64,000 nt of DNA from Sphingopyxis sp. L1A2A (GCF_005502465.1 NZ_SCOT01000008.1:62001-126000), one strand, 5' to 3'. Counted from the stretch's first letter, positions 26,183 to 35,736 are shown. Notes: a model not told the origin generated them from the letters alone. Made by a program: numbers and translations.

Positions 26183-27325
26183 CTACACGCGCCACGGCGG
26201 ATACCTCCGATATTCCCCCGCCTGATACAGGCACAGCCGGTTCCCCGCCGGATCGCTCAGCCGCGCCTCGCGCCAGCCCCATGACTCATCCTGCGGCATC
26301 TGCTCGAACCGCACCCCGCGCCGCGCCAGATAGGCGGTCCAGGCATCGAGCGCGCCACTTTCCAGATAGGTCGTCGCGCCGCCCGCCGCGCCGTCACCGA
26401 CGTGGATCGACAAGGTGACGCCATTGGCTGCCTCGAACCGCGCATAGCCATTGTCCGGGCTATCGACGATCAACGTCAGCCCCATCTGTTTGTAGAACGC
26501 GACCGACGCTGCATAATCGCGCGCGGGTAAGGTGAATTGATTGAGCGCCGGGCCAGTAAACAGTCCGTCGTTGCGCACAAATTGCTGCCCCATCGGGCCA
26601 TGCCCCGCGCCCAGCCCCGGCGCGCCCATCAGCGCCAGCCGGACGAAATCGCGCGCCCGGGCGATCGCGGGTTCCAGCGGCATGCCCTGCGCCAAACCGC
26701 ATGCAATCGCGCTCGCCAGCGTGCAGCCGGTGCCGTGGCTGTGCGGCGTGTCGATGCGCGGCGCTTCCCAGCGCGCCACCTCGCCCTCGCCCGTTTCGAG
26801 CAAGCGGTCGATCACTGTCTCGCCTGCAGCATGACCGCCCTTGACCAGCAACGAACAGCCGTGCGCCAGCACCGCCTCTTCGCCGCCCAGCGCGCCCAGT
26901 TCAGGCAAATTGGGCGTCGCGACCATCGCGCGACCGAGCAAAGCGCGGAACGCATCGATCGTCGCCGCGTCGGCCAGCACCGATCCGCTGGTCGCCACCA
27001 TCACCGGGTCGAACACCACCGCCGCTGGCGCCAGATCGGGCCGGGACAGCCGTTTGGCCACCGCCGCCGCGGTTTCGGCGCTGCCGATCATGCCGATCTT
27101 GACCGCGTCGACGCCGATGTCGGATGCCACGCTGTCGATCTGCGCGAGCACCATGTCGGTCGGCACCGGATGGACGCCCTGCACCCCCAGCGTGTTCTGC
27201 GCCGTGATCGCGGTGATCGCGGTCATCGCGTGACCGCCGAGCATCGTGACCGTCTTGATATCGGCCTGAACGCCCGCGCCGCCGCCGCTATCCGACCCGG
27301 CAATGATCAACACGCGGGCGGTCAC
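26183..27325 (-). CDS. thiD: HMP/HMP-P kinase ThiD fused to a glyoxalase/VOC domain
   Basis: Phosphorylates hydroxymethylpyrimidine and its phosphate in thiamine synthesis or salvage. Residues 1-255 form a full ThiD ribokinase-fold domain ([59 protein letters not shown]). In the same frame, residues about 262-380 form a VOC domain ([46 protein letters not shown]) with a final Glu-containing strand. I see no frameshift or stop between them. A standard ThiD has ~265 residues, so the fusion is the unusual point; the partner activity is unknown. Confidence 0.92.
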   Translation of the reverse strand: MTARVLIIAGSDSGGGAGVQADIKTVTMLGGHAMTAITAITAQNTLGVQGVHPVPTDMVLAQIDSVASDIGVDAVKIGMIGSAETAAAVAKRLSRPDLAPAAVVFDPVMVATSGSVLADAATIDAFRALLGRAMVATPNLPELGALGGEEAVLAHGCSLLVKGGHAAGETVIDRLLETGEGEVARWEAPRIDTPHSHGTGCTLASAIACGLAQGMPLEPAIARARDFVRLALMGAPGLGAGHGPMGQQFVRNDGLFTGPALNQFTLPARDYAASVAFYKQMGLTLIVDSPDNGYARFEAANGVTLSIHVGDGAAGGATTYLESGALDAWTAYLARRGVRFEQMPQDESWGWREARLSDPAGNRLCLYQAGEYRRYPPWRV

Positions 27326-27344
27326 GATAGTATCTCCACATCTT

Positions 27345-27417
27345 CGTCATGCCGGACTTGATCCGGCATCCCTCGCCGCGCGGGCGTTGTGGATCCCGGA
27401 TCAAGTCCGGGGTGACG
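27345..27417. repeat. Intergenic inverted repeat (CCGGACTTGATCCGG type)
   Basis: Inverted arms of about 27 bases (left core GCCGGACTTGATCCGGCATC) with a ~20-base spacer lie between the thiD start and the DUF1272 stop. The same family is at 31592-31687, 54537-54627 and 62306-62378. Confidence 0.88.
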
Positions 27418-27431
27418 AAGCGGGCAAGGCG

Positions 27432-27656
27432 TCAAACCTTGTATTTCCGCACCGTCGAGCCGGGATATTTCGCCAGGATCGCGCCCTCACGCAGCGGCCG
27501 GTCGAGCAGGTCGCCGCCGCAATTCGGGCAGCGCTCGTCCATCCGGTCGGCGCAATTCGCGCAAAAGGTACACTCCATGGAGCAGATGAAGGCGCCATGG
27601 ACATTCGCGGGCAGATCGCGGCCGCATTTTTCGCAATCGGGTCGCATTTCAAGCAT
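27432..27656 (-). CDS. DUF1272 zinc-ribbon-like small protein
   Basis: A 74-residue protein opening MLEMRPDCEKCGRDLPANVH. Eight cysteines lie in C-x2-C pairs (CEKC, CSMEC-x-FC, CANC, CPNC), consistent with two zinc-binding clusters, and the sequence ICSMECTFCANCADRM is diagnostic of the DUF1272 family. The tail is basic (STVRKYKV). The function is unknown. It starts 35 bases after the glmM stop on the same strand. Confidence 0.88.
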   Translation of the reverse strand: MLEMRPDCEKCGRDLPANVHGAFICSMECTFCANCADRMDERCPNCGGDLLDRPLREGAILAKYPGSTVRKYKV

Positions 27657-27691
27657 GGTAAGTCTCTTTCAGTTCTAAAAAAATCAAATGG

Positions 27692-29029
27692 TCATGTCGC
27701 CGCGACGCGCACCGCGTCGCAAATCATGTCGACGACGCGCTCGACCTGTCCGGCATCGTCGCCTTCGGCCATCACGCGGATCAGCGGTTCGGTGCCAGAG
27801 GGACGGATCACCAGCCGCCCGCGTCCGGCCAGCATTGCCTCGCCCTCGGCGATCGCCGCCTGAACCTTGCCATCGTCGAGCGGCTTGCCGCCCGCAAAGC
27901 GCACATTCTTCAGCAACTGCGGCACGGGATCGAACTGGTGCAGCAATTCGCTCGCCGGCTTGTCCGCCGCGACCAGCTCGGCCAGCACCTGCAAGCCCGC
28001 CAGCGTCCCGTCGCCGGTCGTCGCATAGTCCGACAGGATCATATGCCCCGACTGTTCGCCGCCGACGTTGAAGCCGCCCTCTTTCATGCGTTCGAGCACG
28101 TAACGATCGCCGACTTTGGTCCGTTCGAGCCGCAGTCCCTCGCCTTCAAGGAAGCGTTCGAGGCCCAGGTTCGACATCACCGTCGCGACGACGCCGCCGC
28201 CTTTTAGCCGCCCCTGCCGCGCCCAGCTCGCGCCGATCAGCCCCATGATCTGGTCGCCGTCGACAAGTCGGCCCTTTTCATCGACGACGATCAGCCGGTC
28301 AGCGTCACCGTCGAGCGCAATCCCGATGTCGGCGCCGCTCGCGACCACGGTTTCCTGGAGCAGCGCGGGGGCGGTCGAGCCGCATTTGTCGTTGATGTTG
28401 GTGCCGTTCGGCGTGATCCCGATCGCAACGACATCGGCGCCCAGTTCCCAGAATACGGTCGGCGCGCTGTTGTATGCCGCACCATTAGCGCAATCGAGCA
28501 CGATGCGCAGCCCGTCGAGCCGCACCGATTCGGGCAGGCTCTGTTTCACCGCATGGATGTAACGCCCGCGCGCATCCTCGATCCGCTTGGCGCGCCCGAT
28601 ATGCGCCGGATCGGCCAGCTTGGGCTGCTGCGCGAGCAGCAATTCGATCTGCACCTCATCCTCGTCGGACAATTTATATCCGTCGGGGCCGAACAGCTTG
28701 ATGCCGTTATCGTAAAAAGGATTGTGGCTCGCCGACAGCATCACGCCCAGGTCGGCGCGCATCGAGCGGGTCAGCATCGCGATCGCCGGGGTCGGCATTG
28801 GCCCGACCTGGACCACGTCCATGCCGACGCTGGTAAACCCGGCGACCAGCGCATTTTCCAGCATATAGCCCGACAGACGGGTATCCTTGCCGATCACCAC
28901 GCGATGCTTGTGATCGCCGCGCAGAAAATGCGCGCCCGCCGCCATGCCGACGCGCATCGCGACCTCGACCGTCATCGGGATCTGGTTGGTCAGCCCGCGA
29001 ATCCCGTCGGTTCCGAAAAACTTGCGCAT
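27692..29029 (-). CDS. glmM: Phosphoglucosamine mutase
   Basis: Interconverts glucosamine-6-phosphate and glucosamine-1-phosphate, linking GlmS and GlmU. Residues: [15 protein letters not shown] at the start, phospho-serine loop [15 protein letters not shown] (active Ser near 101), metal loop [13 protein letters not shown], sugar-binding GGEQSGHMI and phosphate-binding [12 protein letters not shown]. Its 445 residues are normal for GlmM. The ATG at MRKFF is chosen over a start 11 codons upstream because the family begins there. It lies over 20 kb from glmU, so the pathway genes are not one operon. Confidence 0.97.
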   Translation of the reverse strand: MRKFFGTDGIRGLTNQIPMTVEVAMRVGMAAGAHFLRGDHKHRVVIGKDTRLSGYMLENALVAGFTSVGMDVVQVGPMPTPAIAMLTRSMRADLGVMLSASHNPFYDNGIKLFGPDGYKLSDEDEVQIELLLAQQPKLADPAHIGRAKRIEDARGRYIHAVKQSLPESVRLDGLRIVLDCANGAAYNSAPTVFWELGADVVAIGITPNGTNINDKCGSTAPALLQETVVASGADIGIALDGDADRLIVVDEKGRLVDGDQIMGLIGASWARQGRLKGGGVVATVMSNLGLERFLEGEGLRLERTKVGDRYVLERMKEGGFNVGGEQSGHMILSDYATTGDGTLAGLQVLAELVAADKPASELLHQFDPVPQLLKNVRFAGGKPLDDGKVQAAIAEGEAMLAGRGRLVIRPSGTEPLIRVMAEGDDAGQVERVVDMICDAVRVAAT

Positions 29030-29147
29030 GCCACCTCTGCTACTTAAGCCGAGGGAGACCAATGCCTGCCCGGCTTCTTCCGGATGGCCCTAAGTCACCC
29101 TCTTTTGCTTGGCAAGCTGGCCAGAAACATCGCCGGGAGAATATAGC

Positions 29148-30401
29148 TTGAAATCGGCATGGATCATCCTCTCGGCGCTGGTCGCCGGGATGCTGCTGGG
29201 AATCGGCATCGAACTGGTCGCGCCCGACGCGGGCACCGCATCGCTACCCTTTGTCGAACCCATCGGCCTGCTCTGGCTCAACGCGCTGAAGATGACGATC
29301 GTCCCGCTCGTCGTCGCGCTGCTCATCACCGGCATCACCGCAACCGCCGACGCGGCGCGCGCGGGCAAGCTCGCGGCGCGCGGGGTGATGATCTTCCTCG
29401 GCGCCATCTTTCTGTCGGGGACGATGTCGCTGCTGATGACGCCGCTGTTGCTGCGGCTGTTTCCGCTGTCGACCGGCTCGGCGGCGGCGCTGCGGAACGG
29501 ACTCGGCGGCACCACCGAAGCGGGGCCGTCGCCGACCTTTGCCGATTTCCTGCTGTCGCTGATCCCGACCAACCCGATCGCCGCCGCCGCCGACACCGCG
29601 ATCCTGCCGCTGATCGTCTTCACCACCATCTTTGCCTTTGCGATCACCAAGCTCGAACCGGTGCAGCGCGCCACGCTATCGGGGCTGTTCAAAGCCCTTG
29701 GCGACGCGATGCTGATCGTCATCGGGTGGGTGCTCGCGCTGGCACCGATCGGGGTTTTCGCACTCGGCTACGCGCTGGCGGTGAAGGCTGGGCTCGCGGC
29801 GTTCGGCGGCCTCATCCACTATGTGCTGATCCTGTCGGGAATCGGGATCAGCTGCCTGATCCTCGGGCTGCTGCTCGCCTGGCTCGTCGTCGGTATCCCG
29901 CTGCCGCGCTTCATTCGTGCAATGGTGCCGACGCTGGCGGTCGCGATCAGCACCCAAAGCTCGCTCGCCAGCCTGCCCGCGATGCTCAAATCGTCCGAAG
30001 AACTCGGCGTCGATCCCAAAAAGGCCGACGTCGTGCTGCCGCTCGCGGTCGCGCTGTTCCGCTTCACCAGCCCGGCGATGAACCTGGCGGTCGTCGTCTA
30101 TGTCGCGTGGCTGTTCGGGGTCGAGCTAACCCCGTGGGAGATGGCGGTCGGGCTCGCGGTGGCGATGGCCGCGGCCTTGAGCTCGGTCAGCCTGCCCGGA
30201 TCGATCAGCTTCGTCACCTCGATCGCGCCGATTGCGGTGTCGATGGGAGTCCCCGTCGCGCCGCTCGGGCTGCTCGTCGCGGTCGAAACCTTCCCCGATA
30301 TTTTCCGCACCCTGGGCAATGTCGTCGGCGATGTCGCCGCGACCAAATTTGCCGCCGATGGTGTAGAAGACGATGATCCCCCGGCAGGAGTTCACCCATG
30401 A
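29148..30401 (+). CDS. Dicarboxylate/amino-acid:cation symporter (DAACS family)
   Basis: A 417-residue inner-membrane carrier of the GltP/DctA family. It has about eight membrane segments plus re-entrant loops; the family marks are KMTIVPLVVALLITGI, the serine-rich loop ISTQSSLASLPAM and the final helices with FTSPAMNLAVVVYVAW. I chose the TTG at LKSAWIILS, seven bases after GGGAGA; an in-frame TTG lies 13 codons upstream. The substrate could be C4-dicarboxylate, glutamate or aspartate. The end overlaps the next gene by four bases (ATGA). Confidence 0.9.
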   Translation: MKSAWIILSALVAGMLLGIGIELVAPDAGTASLPFVEPIGLLWLNALKMTIVPLVVALLITGITATADAARAGKLAARGVMIFLGAIFLSGTMSLLMTPLLLRLFPLSTGSAAALRNGLGGTTEAGPSPTFADFLLSLIPTNPIAAAADTAILPLIVFTTIFAFAITKLEPVQRATLSGLFKALGDAMLIVIGWVLALAPIGVFALGYALAVKAGLAAFGGLIHYVLILSGIGISCLILGLLLAWLVVGIPLPRFIRAMVPTLAVAISTQSSLASLPAMLKSSEELGVDPKKADVVLPLAVALFRFTSPAMNLAVVVYVAWLFGVELTPWEMAVGLAVAMAAALSSVSLPGSISFVTSIAPIAVSMGVPVAPLGLLVAVETFPDIFRTLGNVVGDVAATKFAADGVEDDDPPAGVHP

Positions 30402-31393
30402 AATATCGCAAACTCGGTCACGGCCTCGAAGTTTCAGCCATCGGCATCGGCTGCATGCCGATGATCAAGGGCGGCAATATCCTCTATGGCGAGGCCGCCG
30501 ACCTCGACGAATCGACCGCGACGATCCACCGCGCCATCGACCTTGGCGTCACCTTTTTCGACACCGCGCAAATCTATGGTCCGTTCAGCAACGAAGAATT
30601 GCTGGGCGAAGCGATCAAGGGCAAGCGCGACGGGCTGGTCATCGCGACCAAATTCGGTTTCAAATTCGACGGCAACCAGATCGTCGGCGTCGACGGCTCG
30701 CCCGCCAACGCCAGGCGCTCATGCGAAGGCTCGCTCCAGCGGCTCGGCATCGACACCATCGACCTGTTTTACCAGCACCGCGTCGATCCTTCGATCCCGA
30801 TCGAGGAGGTTGTCGGCGGGATGATGGAGCTGGTCAACGAAGGCAAGGTGCGCCACATCGCGCTGTCCGAAGCCGGCCCCGAAACGCTGCGCCGCGCCGC
30901 GAAAGCTGCGCCGATCACCGCGCTGCAAAGCGAATATTCGATCTGGGAACGCGATATCGAGGACGAAATCCTCGGCGTCTGCCGCGAAAACGGCATCGGC
31001 TTTGTCCCTTATTCGCCGCTCGGCCGCGGCTTCCTCGCGGGTGCGGTGCGCAGCCGCGACGAGCTGCCCGACAATGACTGGCGCCGCAACGACCCGCGCT
31101 ATTCGGACGAAAACCTGCCCGCCAACCTTGCGATCGTCGATGCGATCGGCGCGGTGGCGGACAAGCATGGCGGCTCGAAAGCGCAGGTCGCGCTCGCCTG
31201 GCTGCTCGCGCAGGGCGACGATATCGTCCCGATCCCCGGCACCAAACGCCGCGTCACGATGGAAGACAGCGTCGGCGCCGCCGACGTCACGCTGACCGCC
31301 GACGACCGCGCCGCGATCGAGGCGGCGGCGCCGAAAGGCGGCACGAGCGGGCCGCGCTATGGCGAAATGGGCATGCGGATGGTGCGGTTATAG
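30398..31393 (+). CDS. Aldo/keto reductase
   Basis: A 331-residue NADPH-dependent oxidoreductase with the (beta/alpha)8 fold. The catalytic tetrad is visible: Asp and Tyr in FFDTAQIYGPFS, Lys in VIATKFGF and His in LFYQHRVDP. The C-terminal NADPH loop reads VPIPGTKRRVTMEDSVGA. It resembles the YhdN/AKR11-13 group. It is translationally coupled to the upstream symporter, which may deliver a related substrate, but that is inference. Confidence 0.92.
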   Translation: MKYRKLGHGLEVSAIGIGCMPMIKGGNILYGEAADLDESTATIHRAIDLGVTFFDTAQIYGPFSNEELLGEAIKGKRDGLVIATKFGFKFDGNQIVGVDGSPANARRSCEGSLQRLGIDTIDLFYQHRVDPSIPIEEVVGGMMELVNEGKVRHIALSEAGPETLRRAAKAAPITALQSEYSIWERDIEDEILGVCRENGIGFVPYSPLGRGFLAGAVRSRDELPDNDWRRNDPRYSDENLPANLAIVDAIGAVADKHGGSKAQVALAWLLAQGDDIVPIPGTKRRVTMEDSVGAADVTLTADDRAAIEAAAPKGGTSGPRYGEMGMRMVRL

Positions 31394-31446
31394 TGGAACA
31401 AGCGAGGCCGCCGGAAACGGGAGCTTTCGACCGATTGCGGACATCA

Positions 31447-31580
31447 ATCCTCCCTGTCGCGCAGCGATGGGGAGGTGGCAGCGTGAAGCGCTGACGGAGG
31501 GGCCATAGCGCGACGTTGCCGCCCCTCCACCCTTCGCTTCGCGAACGGTCCCCCTCCCCATGGCTTCGCCACAGGGAGGA
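31447..31580. repeat. Composite inverted repeat (CCTCCCTGTCGCGCAGCGATGG type)
   Basis: The left arm contains TCCTCCCTGTCGCGCAGC and GGGGAGGTGGCAGCG; the right arm ends CCCATGGCTTCGCCACAGGG AGGA as an inverted counterpart. The element follows the aldo/keto reductase gene within a 757-base stretch without an intact gene, and another copy of its half (CCTGCGGCGAAGCCATGGGG) is near 62398. Confidence 0.65.
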
Positions 31581-31591
31581 TTTCTCCTCCT

Positions 31592-31687
31592 CGTCATCCC
31601 GGACTTGATCCGGGATCCATGACTTCAACGCCGCGGTGGATCCCGGATCAAGCCTGTCCTGAGCGTGTCGAAGGGTCCGGGATGACG
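31592..31687. repeat. Inverted repeat with a second repeat nested in its right arm
   Basis: The left arm core is ATCCCGGACTTGATCCGGGA. The right arm matches it in inverse but is interrupted after ATCAAG by CCTGTCCTGAGCGTGTCGAA plus GGG before resuming TCCGGGATGACG. The other three copies of this family in the window lack the insert. Confidence 0.8.
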
Positions 31688-31875
31688 AATGACAGGTAGC
31701 CACCCCAAAGTCGCCATCCACCGCTCAAAAAAACGCTGTCCTACATTATTCCGCTGTGCCAGCCTTCCTCCCATATCTTTCAATTTGTAAGCAAGAGCGG
31801 CCGCCGACCGGATTCCGGACACGGCCAGGTTCCAGCCGCCCTCTGTCCGCCGAACAGGACAAATCGGGCGCTGCA

Positions 31876-31989
31876 CTAGGTGTTTGGTCCCGGCATTTGA
31901 TGGTGCGGATCGAGTGTAAACCTTTCGGGCTCGGCTGCCCATAGTTTGCAGATGTATTCATAGGGTGTGAGGCCGCGCAGCCATAGCAA
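31876..31989 (-). pseudogene. IS481-family transposase remnant (C-terminus only)
   Basis: On the minus strand the frame reads WLRGLTPYEYICKLWAAEPE, then RFTLDPHHQMPGPNT and a stop, the characteristic end of IS481-type transposases. An in-frame TGA three codons upstream of WLRG closes the frame, and I find no DDE core or inverted ends nearby. Only about 35 residues of a ~300-residue protein remain. The rest of the gap up to gpx (31990-32150) shows no recognisable gene. Confidence 0.75.
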
Positions 31990-32150
31990 TCATGCCTGCC
32001 ATTTTCGGCCGTATTGTTGGTGATGAGGTGATGAGCCAGCGAAAGCGAATATTCGTATCCCGAGAGCGGGCTGAATCGCCTGATCACCGGCTCCACGCCG
32101 AAGCCCCAACGCCCCTCCATTGACTCGGCGCCACCTGACGTTGAACGGGC

Positions 32151-32627
32151 CTACCCCAGCAATTCCTCAATCTCTTTGCGCAACTGCTCGGGCTTGGTCG
32201 TCGGCGCGTGCCGCGACACCACCTTGCCATCGCGGCCGACGAGGAATTTGGTGAAATTCCACTTGATCCCGCTGCCCAGCAGCCCGGTCTTTTCCTGCTT
32301 CAGATGCTTGAAGATCGGGTCGGCGCCGTCGCCGTTGACCTCGATCTTCGCCATCACCGGAAAGCTGACGTCATAGGTCAGCGAACAGAAGTTGGCGATC
32401 TCGGCCGCGTCGCCCGGCTCCTGCGCCCCAAACTGGTTGCACGGAAAGGCGAGGATCTCGAGCCCGCGATCCTTGTAATCGCGGTACAGCTCCTCCAGCC
32501 CTTCATATTGCGGGGTGAAGCCGCATTTCGACGCGGTGTTGACGATCAGCAGCACCTTGCCGCGATAATCCGCCATCGACTGGAGCGCCCCACCGGGCAG
32601 CGGCGCCGAAAAATCATAAAGGCTCAT
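32151..32627 (-). CDS. gpx: Glutathione peroxidase family protein
   Basis: A 158-residue thiol peroxidase of the BsaA/GPx type. The peroxidatic residue is a Cys in VNTASKCGFTPQY, with Gln in LAFPCNQFGAQEPG and Trp-Asn in IKWNFTKFLV completing the catalytic set. GGGGGAGAAA precedes the ATG of MSLYDFSAP. No signal peptide is visible, so it acts in the cytoplasm. The start overlaps the stop of the upstream polyproline protein (ATGA). Electrons more likely come from thioredoxin than glutathione in such Cys forms. Confidence 0.93.
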   Translation of the reverse strand: MSLYDFSAPLPGGALQSMADYRGKVLLIVNTASKCGFTPQYEGLEELYRDYKDRGLEILAFPCNQFGAQEPGDAAEIANFCSLTYDVSFPVMAKIEVNGDGADPIFKHLKQEKTGLLGSGIKWNFTKFLVGRDGKVVSRHAPTTKPEQLRKEIEELLG

Positions 32628-33280
32628 GGTTTTTTCTCCCCCGCTTTCCGCGGTCTGTAGATGAAATCGAAACTGGTCGCCCACGTCAGGCCATGGTCGG
32701 TCGATTGCTCGCCATGCTGGCGGATCGACCCGCCCGGCTCCTTGTTATAGGTCATGCGGATCAGGCCGTCCTGGCCCTTGGCGACGACATTCGCCCAATG
32801 GCCGGTCAGCACCATCTTGTCGCCCGCAGGGCCGCCGTCGAAATCGACCCGCGCGCCGCTGCTGTCGACCCACATCTGCCGCCAGCGACGCCGTTCGGCG
32901 TCGAAATGGCTGAACGATCCGCCACCACCACCCTGCAGCGGTTTCCACGTCTCGCGGATCGCGCAGCCCGCAAACATCGCCTCGATGCTGCTCGTCGCGA
33001 CCTGCGTACTGCTGCCGTTTGCAAAAACATCCCACTCGCCGAGCCAGAAGTCGAACGCGCGATGATCCGGCGAAGCGCAGGCCGATTGTACGAGCGGCGG
33101 CGTGGCAGGCGCCGATACCGGTGGCGGTGACGGCGGCAGCAGAATCGGCGGGGGTGGCGGCGCCGGCGACGGCGGCATCGGAATGGGCGGCGGCGGCGGT
33201 GGCGGAGACTGGGCGTATATCGGCCGGGCAACAACCGCGAGCAGAAACGCGATCAGCGAAAACAGCCTGTACCGGATCAT
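32624..33280 (-). CDS. Exported protein with polyproline linker and DUF1579-like domain
   Basis: A 218-residue protein. A signal peptide (MIRYRLFSLIAFLLAVVARP, cut after YAQ) is followed by a proline-rich stretch of about 35 residues and then a domain starting ASPDHRAFDFWLGEWDVFAN, with IEAMFAGCAIRETWKPLQGG and GHWANVVAKGQDGLIRM. This pattern is shared with exported DUF1579-like proteins of unknown function. The polyproline segment would form a stiff spacer and may need EF-P for translation. It lies between lolD and gpx on the same strand. Confidence 0.82.
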   Translation of the reverse strand: MIRYRLFSLIAFLLAVVARPIYAQSPPPPPPPIPMPPSPAPPPPPILLPPSPPPVSAPATPPLVQSACASPDHRAFDFWLGEWDVFANGSSTQVATSSIEAMFAGCAIRETWKPLQGGGGGSFSHFDAERRRWRQMWVDSSGARVDFDGGPAGDKMVLTGHWANVVAKGQDGLIRMTYNKEPGGSIRQHGEQSTDHGLTWATSFDFIYRPRKAGEKKP

Positions 33281-33304
33281 GCGCGCACCCCCTGCTTATG
33301 CAGC

Positions 33305-33982
33305 CTACGCCTCTATCCGCCCGTCGTGCAAGCGCAGCACGCGGTCCATCCGCGCCGCGAGCCGTTCATTGTGGGTGGCGACGAGCGCCGCCGAACCGTG
33401 ATCGCGCACCAGCGACACGAACTGGTCGAACACCCGGTCGGCGGTCGCCTCGTCCAGATTGCCCGTCGGCTCGTCCGCCAGCACCAGCATCGGCCGGTTC
33501 GCCAGCGCGCGCGCCACCGCGACGCGCTGCTGTTCGCCGCCCGACAGCTTGCTCGGCTTGTGCTGCAACCGCTCGCCCAGCCCCAGCCGCCCGAGCAGCT
33601 CCGCCGCGCGTTCCTCGGCGTCGGCCTGCGCCGTCCCGCGGATCAACTGCGGCAGCACGACATTCTCGATCGCGTTGAAATCGGGCAGCAGATGGTGGAA
33701 CTGATAGACGAACCCGATCTTTTCGCGCCGCGTCTTGGTCCGCTCGCCCTGATCATATTGCGTCACGTCGGCGCCATCGATGCGGATCGTCCCGTCGAAT
33801 CCGCCTTCGAGCAGCCCGACCGCCTGCAACATCGTCGACTTGCCCGATCCCGACGGGCCGAGCAGCGCGACGATCTCGCCGCGCTTCAGATGCGCGTCGA
33901 CCCCGCGCAGGACATCAATCGTCACATCGCCCTGCGTAAAACTGCGCTTGAGCGCGGCCAGTTCGAGGATCATGTCACTCAT
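33305..33982 (-). CDS. lolD: Lipoprotein-releasing ABC transporter ATPase
   Basis: ATPase of the LolCDE complex that releases outer-membrane lipoproteins from the inner membrane. Residues: Walker [15 protein letters not shown]-loop [14 protein letters not shown] (the HHLLPDF motif is typical of LolD), signature [15 protein letters not shown], Walker [13 protein letters not shown] and switch His in VATHNERLA. At 225 residues the length is normal. Its start overlaps the end of the permease gene by eight bases. Confidence 0.95.
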   Translation of the reverse strand: MSDMILELAALKRSFTQGDVTIDVLRGVDAHLKRGEIVALLGPSGSGKSTMLQAVGLLEGGFDGTIRIDGADVTQYDQGERTKTRREKIGFVYQFHHLLPDFNAIENVVLPQLIRGTAQADAEERAAELLGRLGLGERLQHKPSKLSGGEQQRVAVARALANRPMLVLADEPTGNLDEATADRVFDQFVSLVRDHGSAALVATHNERLAARMDRVLRLHDGRIEA

Positions 33983-35225
33983 AACGCAGCACCTGTACCG
34001 GATCGGTATTCGCAGCCTTGAACGCGGGGTAGAGCGTCGCGAGGAAGCTGAACACCACCGCCATCAACGCAATCCCCGCAATCTCGAACGGGTCGGGCTT
34101 CGACGGCAATTCGGTCAGGAAACGGATCGACGGATCCCAGAGCGGCTGGCCGGTCAGAAACTCGACCCCGCGCAGCACCCCCTGTCGGAAATACAGCAGC
34201 CCGAACCCGAGCGCCATGCCCATCAATGTCCCCGCAATCCCGATCGACAGCCCGATCGCCATGAAGATACGCAGCACCGCGTCGCGCGGCGCCCCCATCG
34301 TGCGCAGGATCGCCATGTCGCGCGTCTTGGCGCGCACCAGCATGATCAGCGACGACACGATATTGAACGCCGCGACGAGCACGATTAGCGACAGGATGAC
34401 GAACATCGCCACCCGCTCGATCGACAAGGCCTCGAACAGGCTGCTGTTCATCTGCCGCCAGTCCGATACCACCGCCTGCGCCGCGACCTTTTCCTTCAGC
34501 GGCGCGAGTATCTCGCCGACCTTGTCGGGGTCGGTGACCTTGACCTCGATCATCCCGACCTGGTCACCGGTCAGCAGCAGCAATTGCGCATCCTCCATCG
34601 GCATCACGACATACATTTTGTCGAAATCATAAACCCCGATCTCGAACACCGCGGTCACCCGGTAGCTGATCTCGCGCGGCACTGTTCCGAATGGGGTGGA
34701 GCGCCCGGCGGGGTTGATGATCGTCAGGTTCGATCCGACCGTCGCGCCGATATTGCGCGCCAGCTCGCTACCGATCGCGATATTGCCCGCATTGGCGGTC
34801 AGCGTGTTCAGATTGCCCTGCAACACCTTGCCGCCCAGCGTCTGGTTGTTGCGGATGTCGGGCACCGTCATGCCGCGCACCAAAATACCCTCGACCCTCC
34901 CGCCAAAGGTCGCGAGCAACGGCTGTTCGATCAGCGGGGTCGCCGACACGACGCCGGGCGTTGCCTTCGCCTGCTTCAGCACATCGCGCCAGTCGTCGAG
35001 CCGCCCGCCAAAGCCCTGCACCACCGCATGGCCGTTCAGCCCGACGATCTTGTCGAACAGGTCGGCGCGCACGCCGTTCATCACGCTCATCACGATCACC
35101 AGCGCCGCGACGCCCAGCGTCACCGCAACAAAGCTGAACGCCGCGGCGACGAAGATGAACCCTTCGCCGCGCTGCGGAAGCATATAGCGTTTGAAGATGG
35201 TGCGTTCGTAAGGACGCAGGATCAT
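33975..35225 (-). CDS. lolC: Lipoprotein-releasing ABC transporter permease (LolC/E)
   Basis: A 416-residue inner-membrane permease. It has one N-terminal membrane helix ([20 protein letters not shown]), a large periplasmic domain, and three C-terminal helices (the last around [19 protein letters not shown]), ending VQVLRYE. The N-terminal [13 protein letters not shown] and [20 protein letters not shown] are family features. Only one permease gene is present with lolD, so a single LolC/E-type (LolF-like) subunit may act as a homodimer, as in other alphaproteobacteria. Confidence 0.93.
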   Translation of the reverse strand: MILRPYERTIFKRYMLPQRGEGFIFVAAAFSFVAVTLGVAALVIVMSVMNGVRADLFDKIVGLNGHAVVQGFGGRLDDWRDVLKQAKATPGVVSATPLIEQPLLATFGGRVEGILVRGMTVPDIRNNQTLGGKVLQGNLNTLTANAGNIAIGSELARNIGATVGSNLTIINPAGRSTPFGTVPREISYRVTAVFEIGVYDFDKMYVVMPMEDAQLLLLTGDQVGMIEVKVTDPDKVGEILAPLKEKVAAQAVVSDWRQMNSSLFEALSIERVAMFVILSLIVLVAAFNIVSSLIMLVRAKTRDMAILRTMGAPRDAVLRIFMAIGLSIGIAGTLMGMALGFGLLYFRQGVLRGVEFLTGQPLWDPSIRFLTELPSKPDPFEIAGIALMAVVFSFLATLYPAFKAANTDPVQVLRYE

Positions 35226-35598
35226 GGGGTTATGGGCCTTTGCGGCGCATGGGGGATGACACGCATGTCGCCGCTTTAAGGAGCGGTGGCGCGGCTGGCA
35301 ATGGCCGCTGGCATGACGTCATCTTGCGACCGAGTCGCAGAATATGTTGCACATCGGCCACAGCGGGGGTCAAAAGCGCCGCCGAATGGTTTGCACAGCG
35401 TGACAAACCGCGCCCTTGCGCCTAGCCCGATGACTTCTGGATCAAGCGGCCCCAAGGCCCGGTTCCAGGGAGTGCAGGCCTTTCGCCGGGTCTGCAACAA
35501 AGGGGGATGGCGTGTGTTCGTCACAGGCGCCCGGGTTTCGCAAAGCGAAGCCCGGGCGTTGTGATTCTGACACGAAGCTCAAGCAAAAGAACTGATAC
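35226..35598. other. Noncoding stretch with several perfect hairpins
   Basis: No convincing gene is seen between the lolC start and the next repeat. Three stems are present: TGCGAC/GTCGCA (35325-35339), GGTTTG/CAAACC (35388-35409) and a 14-bp stem with a three-base loop (35528-35558, core CGCCCGGG). The lolC promoter must lie here. The stretch could also hold a small RNA; I compared it with tmRNA, SRP RNA and what I recall of 6S RNA and found no match. Confidence 0.5.
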
Positions 35599-35732
35599 CC
35601 CCTCCCTCTTAGGGAGGGGTAGCGAGACTTGCGAACTTGTTCGCTAGTCGCAGCTAGGGGTGGGTATGCTGGATAGCGCTGACGCTCGCTGCGCTCGCAC
35701 CCACCCCCAGCCCCTCCCTTGCAGGGAGGGGA
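35599..35732. repeat. Composite inverted repeat downstream of the Crp-like gene
   Basis: The left end contains CCCTCCCTCTTAGGGAGGGG and the right end CCCCTCCCTTGCAGGGAGGG. Both ends are self-complementary as well as mutually related. Inside is GACTTGCGAACTTGTTCGCT, the inverse of an element inside the repeat at 24451-24637. It lies just beyond the stop of the Crp-like gene and may help terminate it. Confidence 0.75.
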
Positions 35733-35736
35733 GCAA

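Noticed and set aside
35286..35564. 92-codon plus-strand frame and an 82-codon minus-strand frame in the lolC-crp gap
   Set aside because: Both cover hairpin-forming noncoding sequence, have no ribosome site and show no known residues; retained only as a possible RNA region.
35226..35598. 6S RNA, tmRNA or SRP RNA in the lolC-crp gap
   Set aside because: I could not match the characteristic sequences or tRNA-like ends of tmRNA or the SRP core loop, and have no reliable consensus for alphaproteobacterial 6S RNA to match; left as an unnamed structured stretch.
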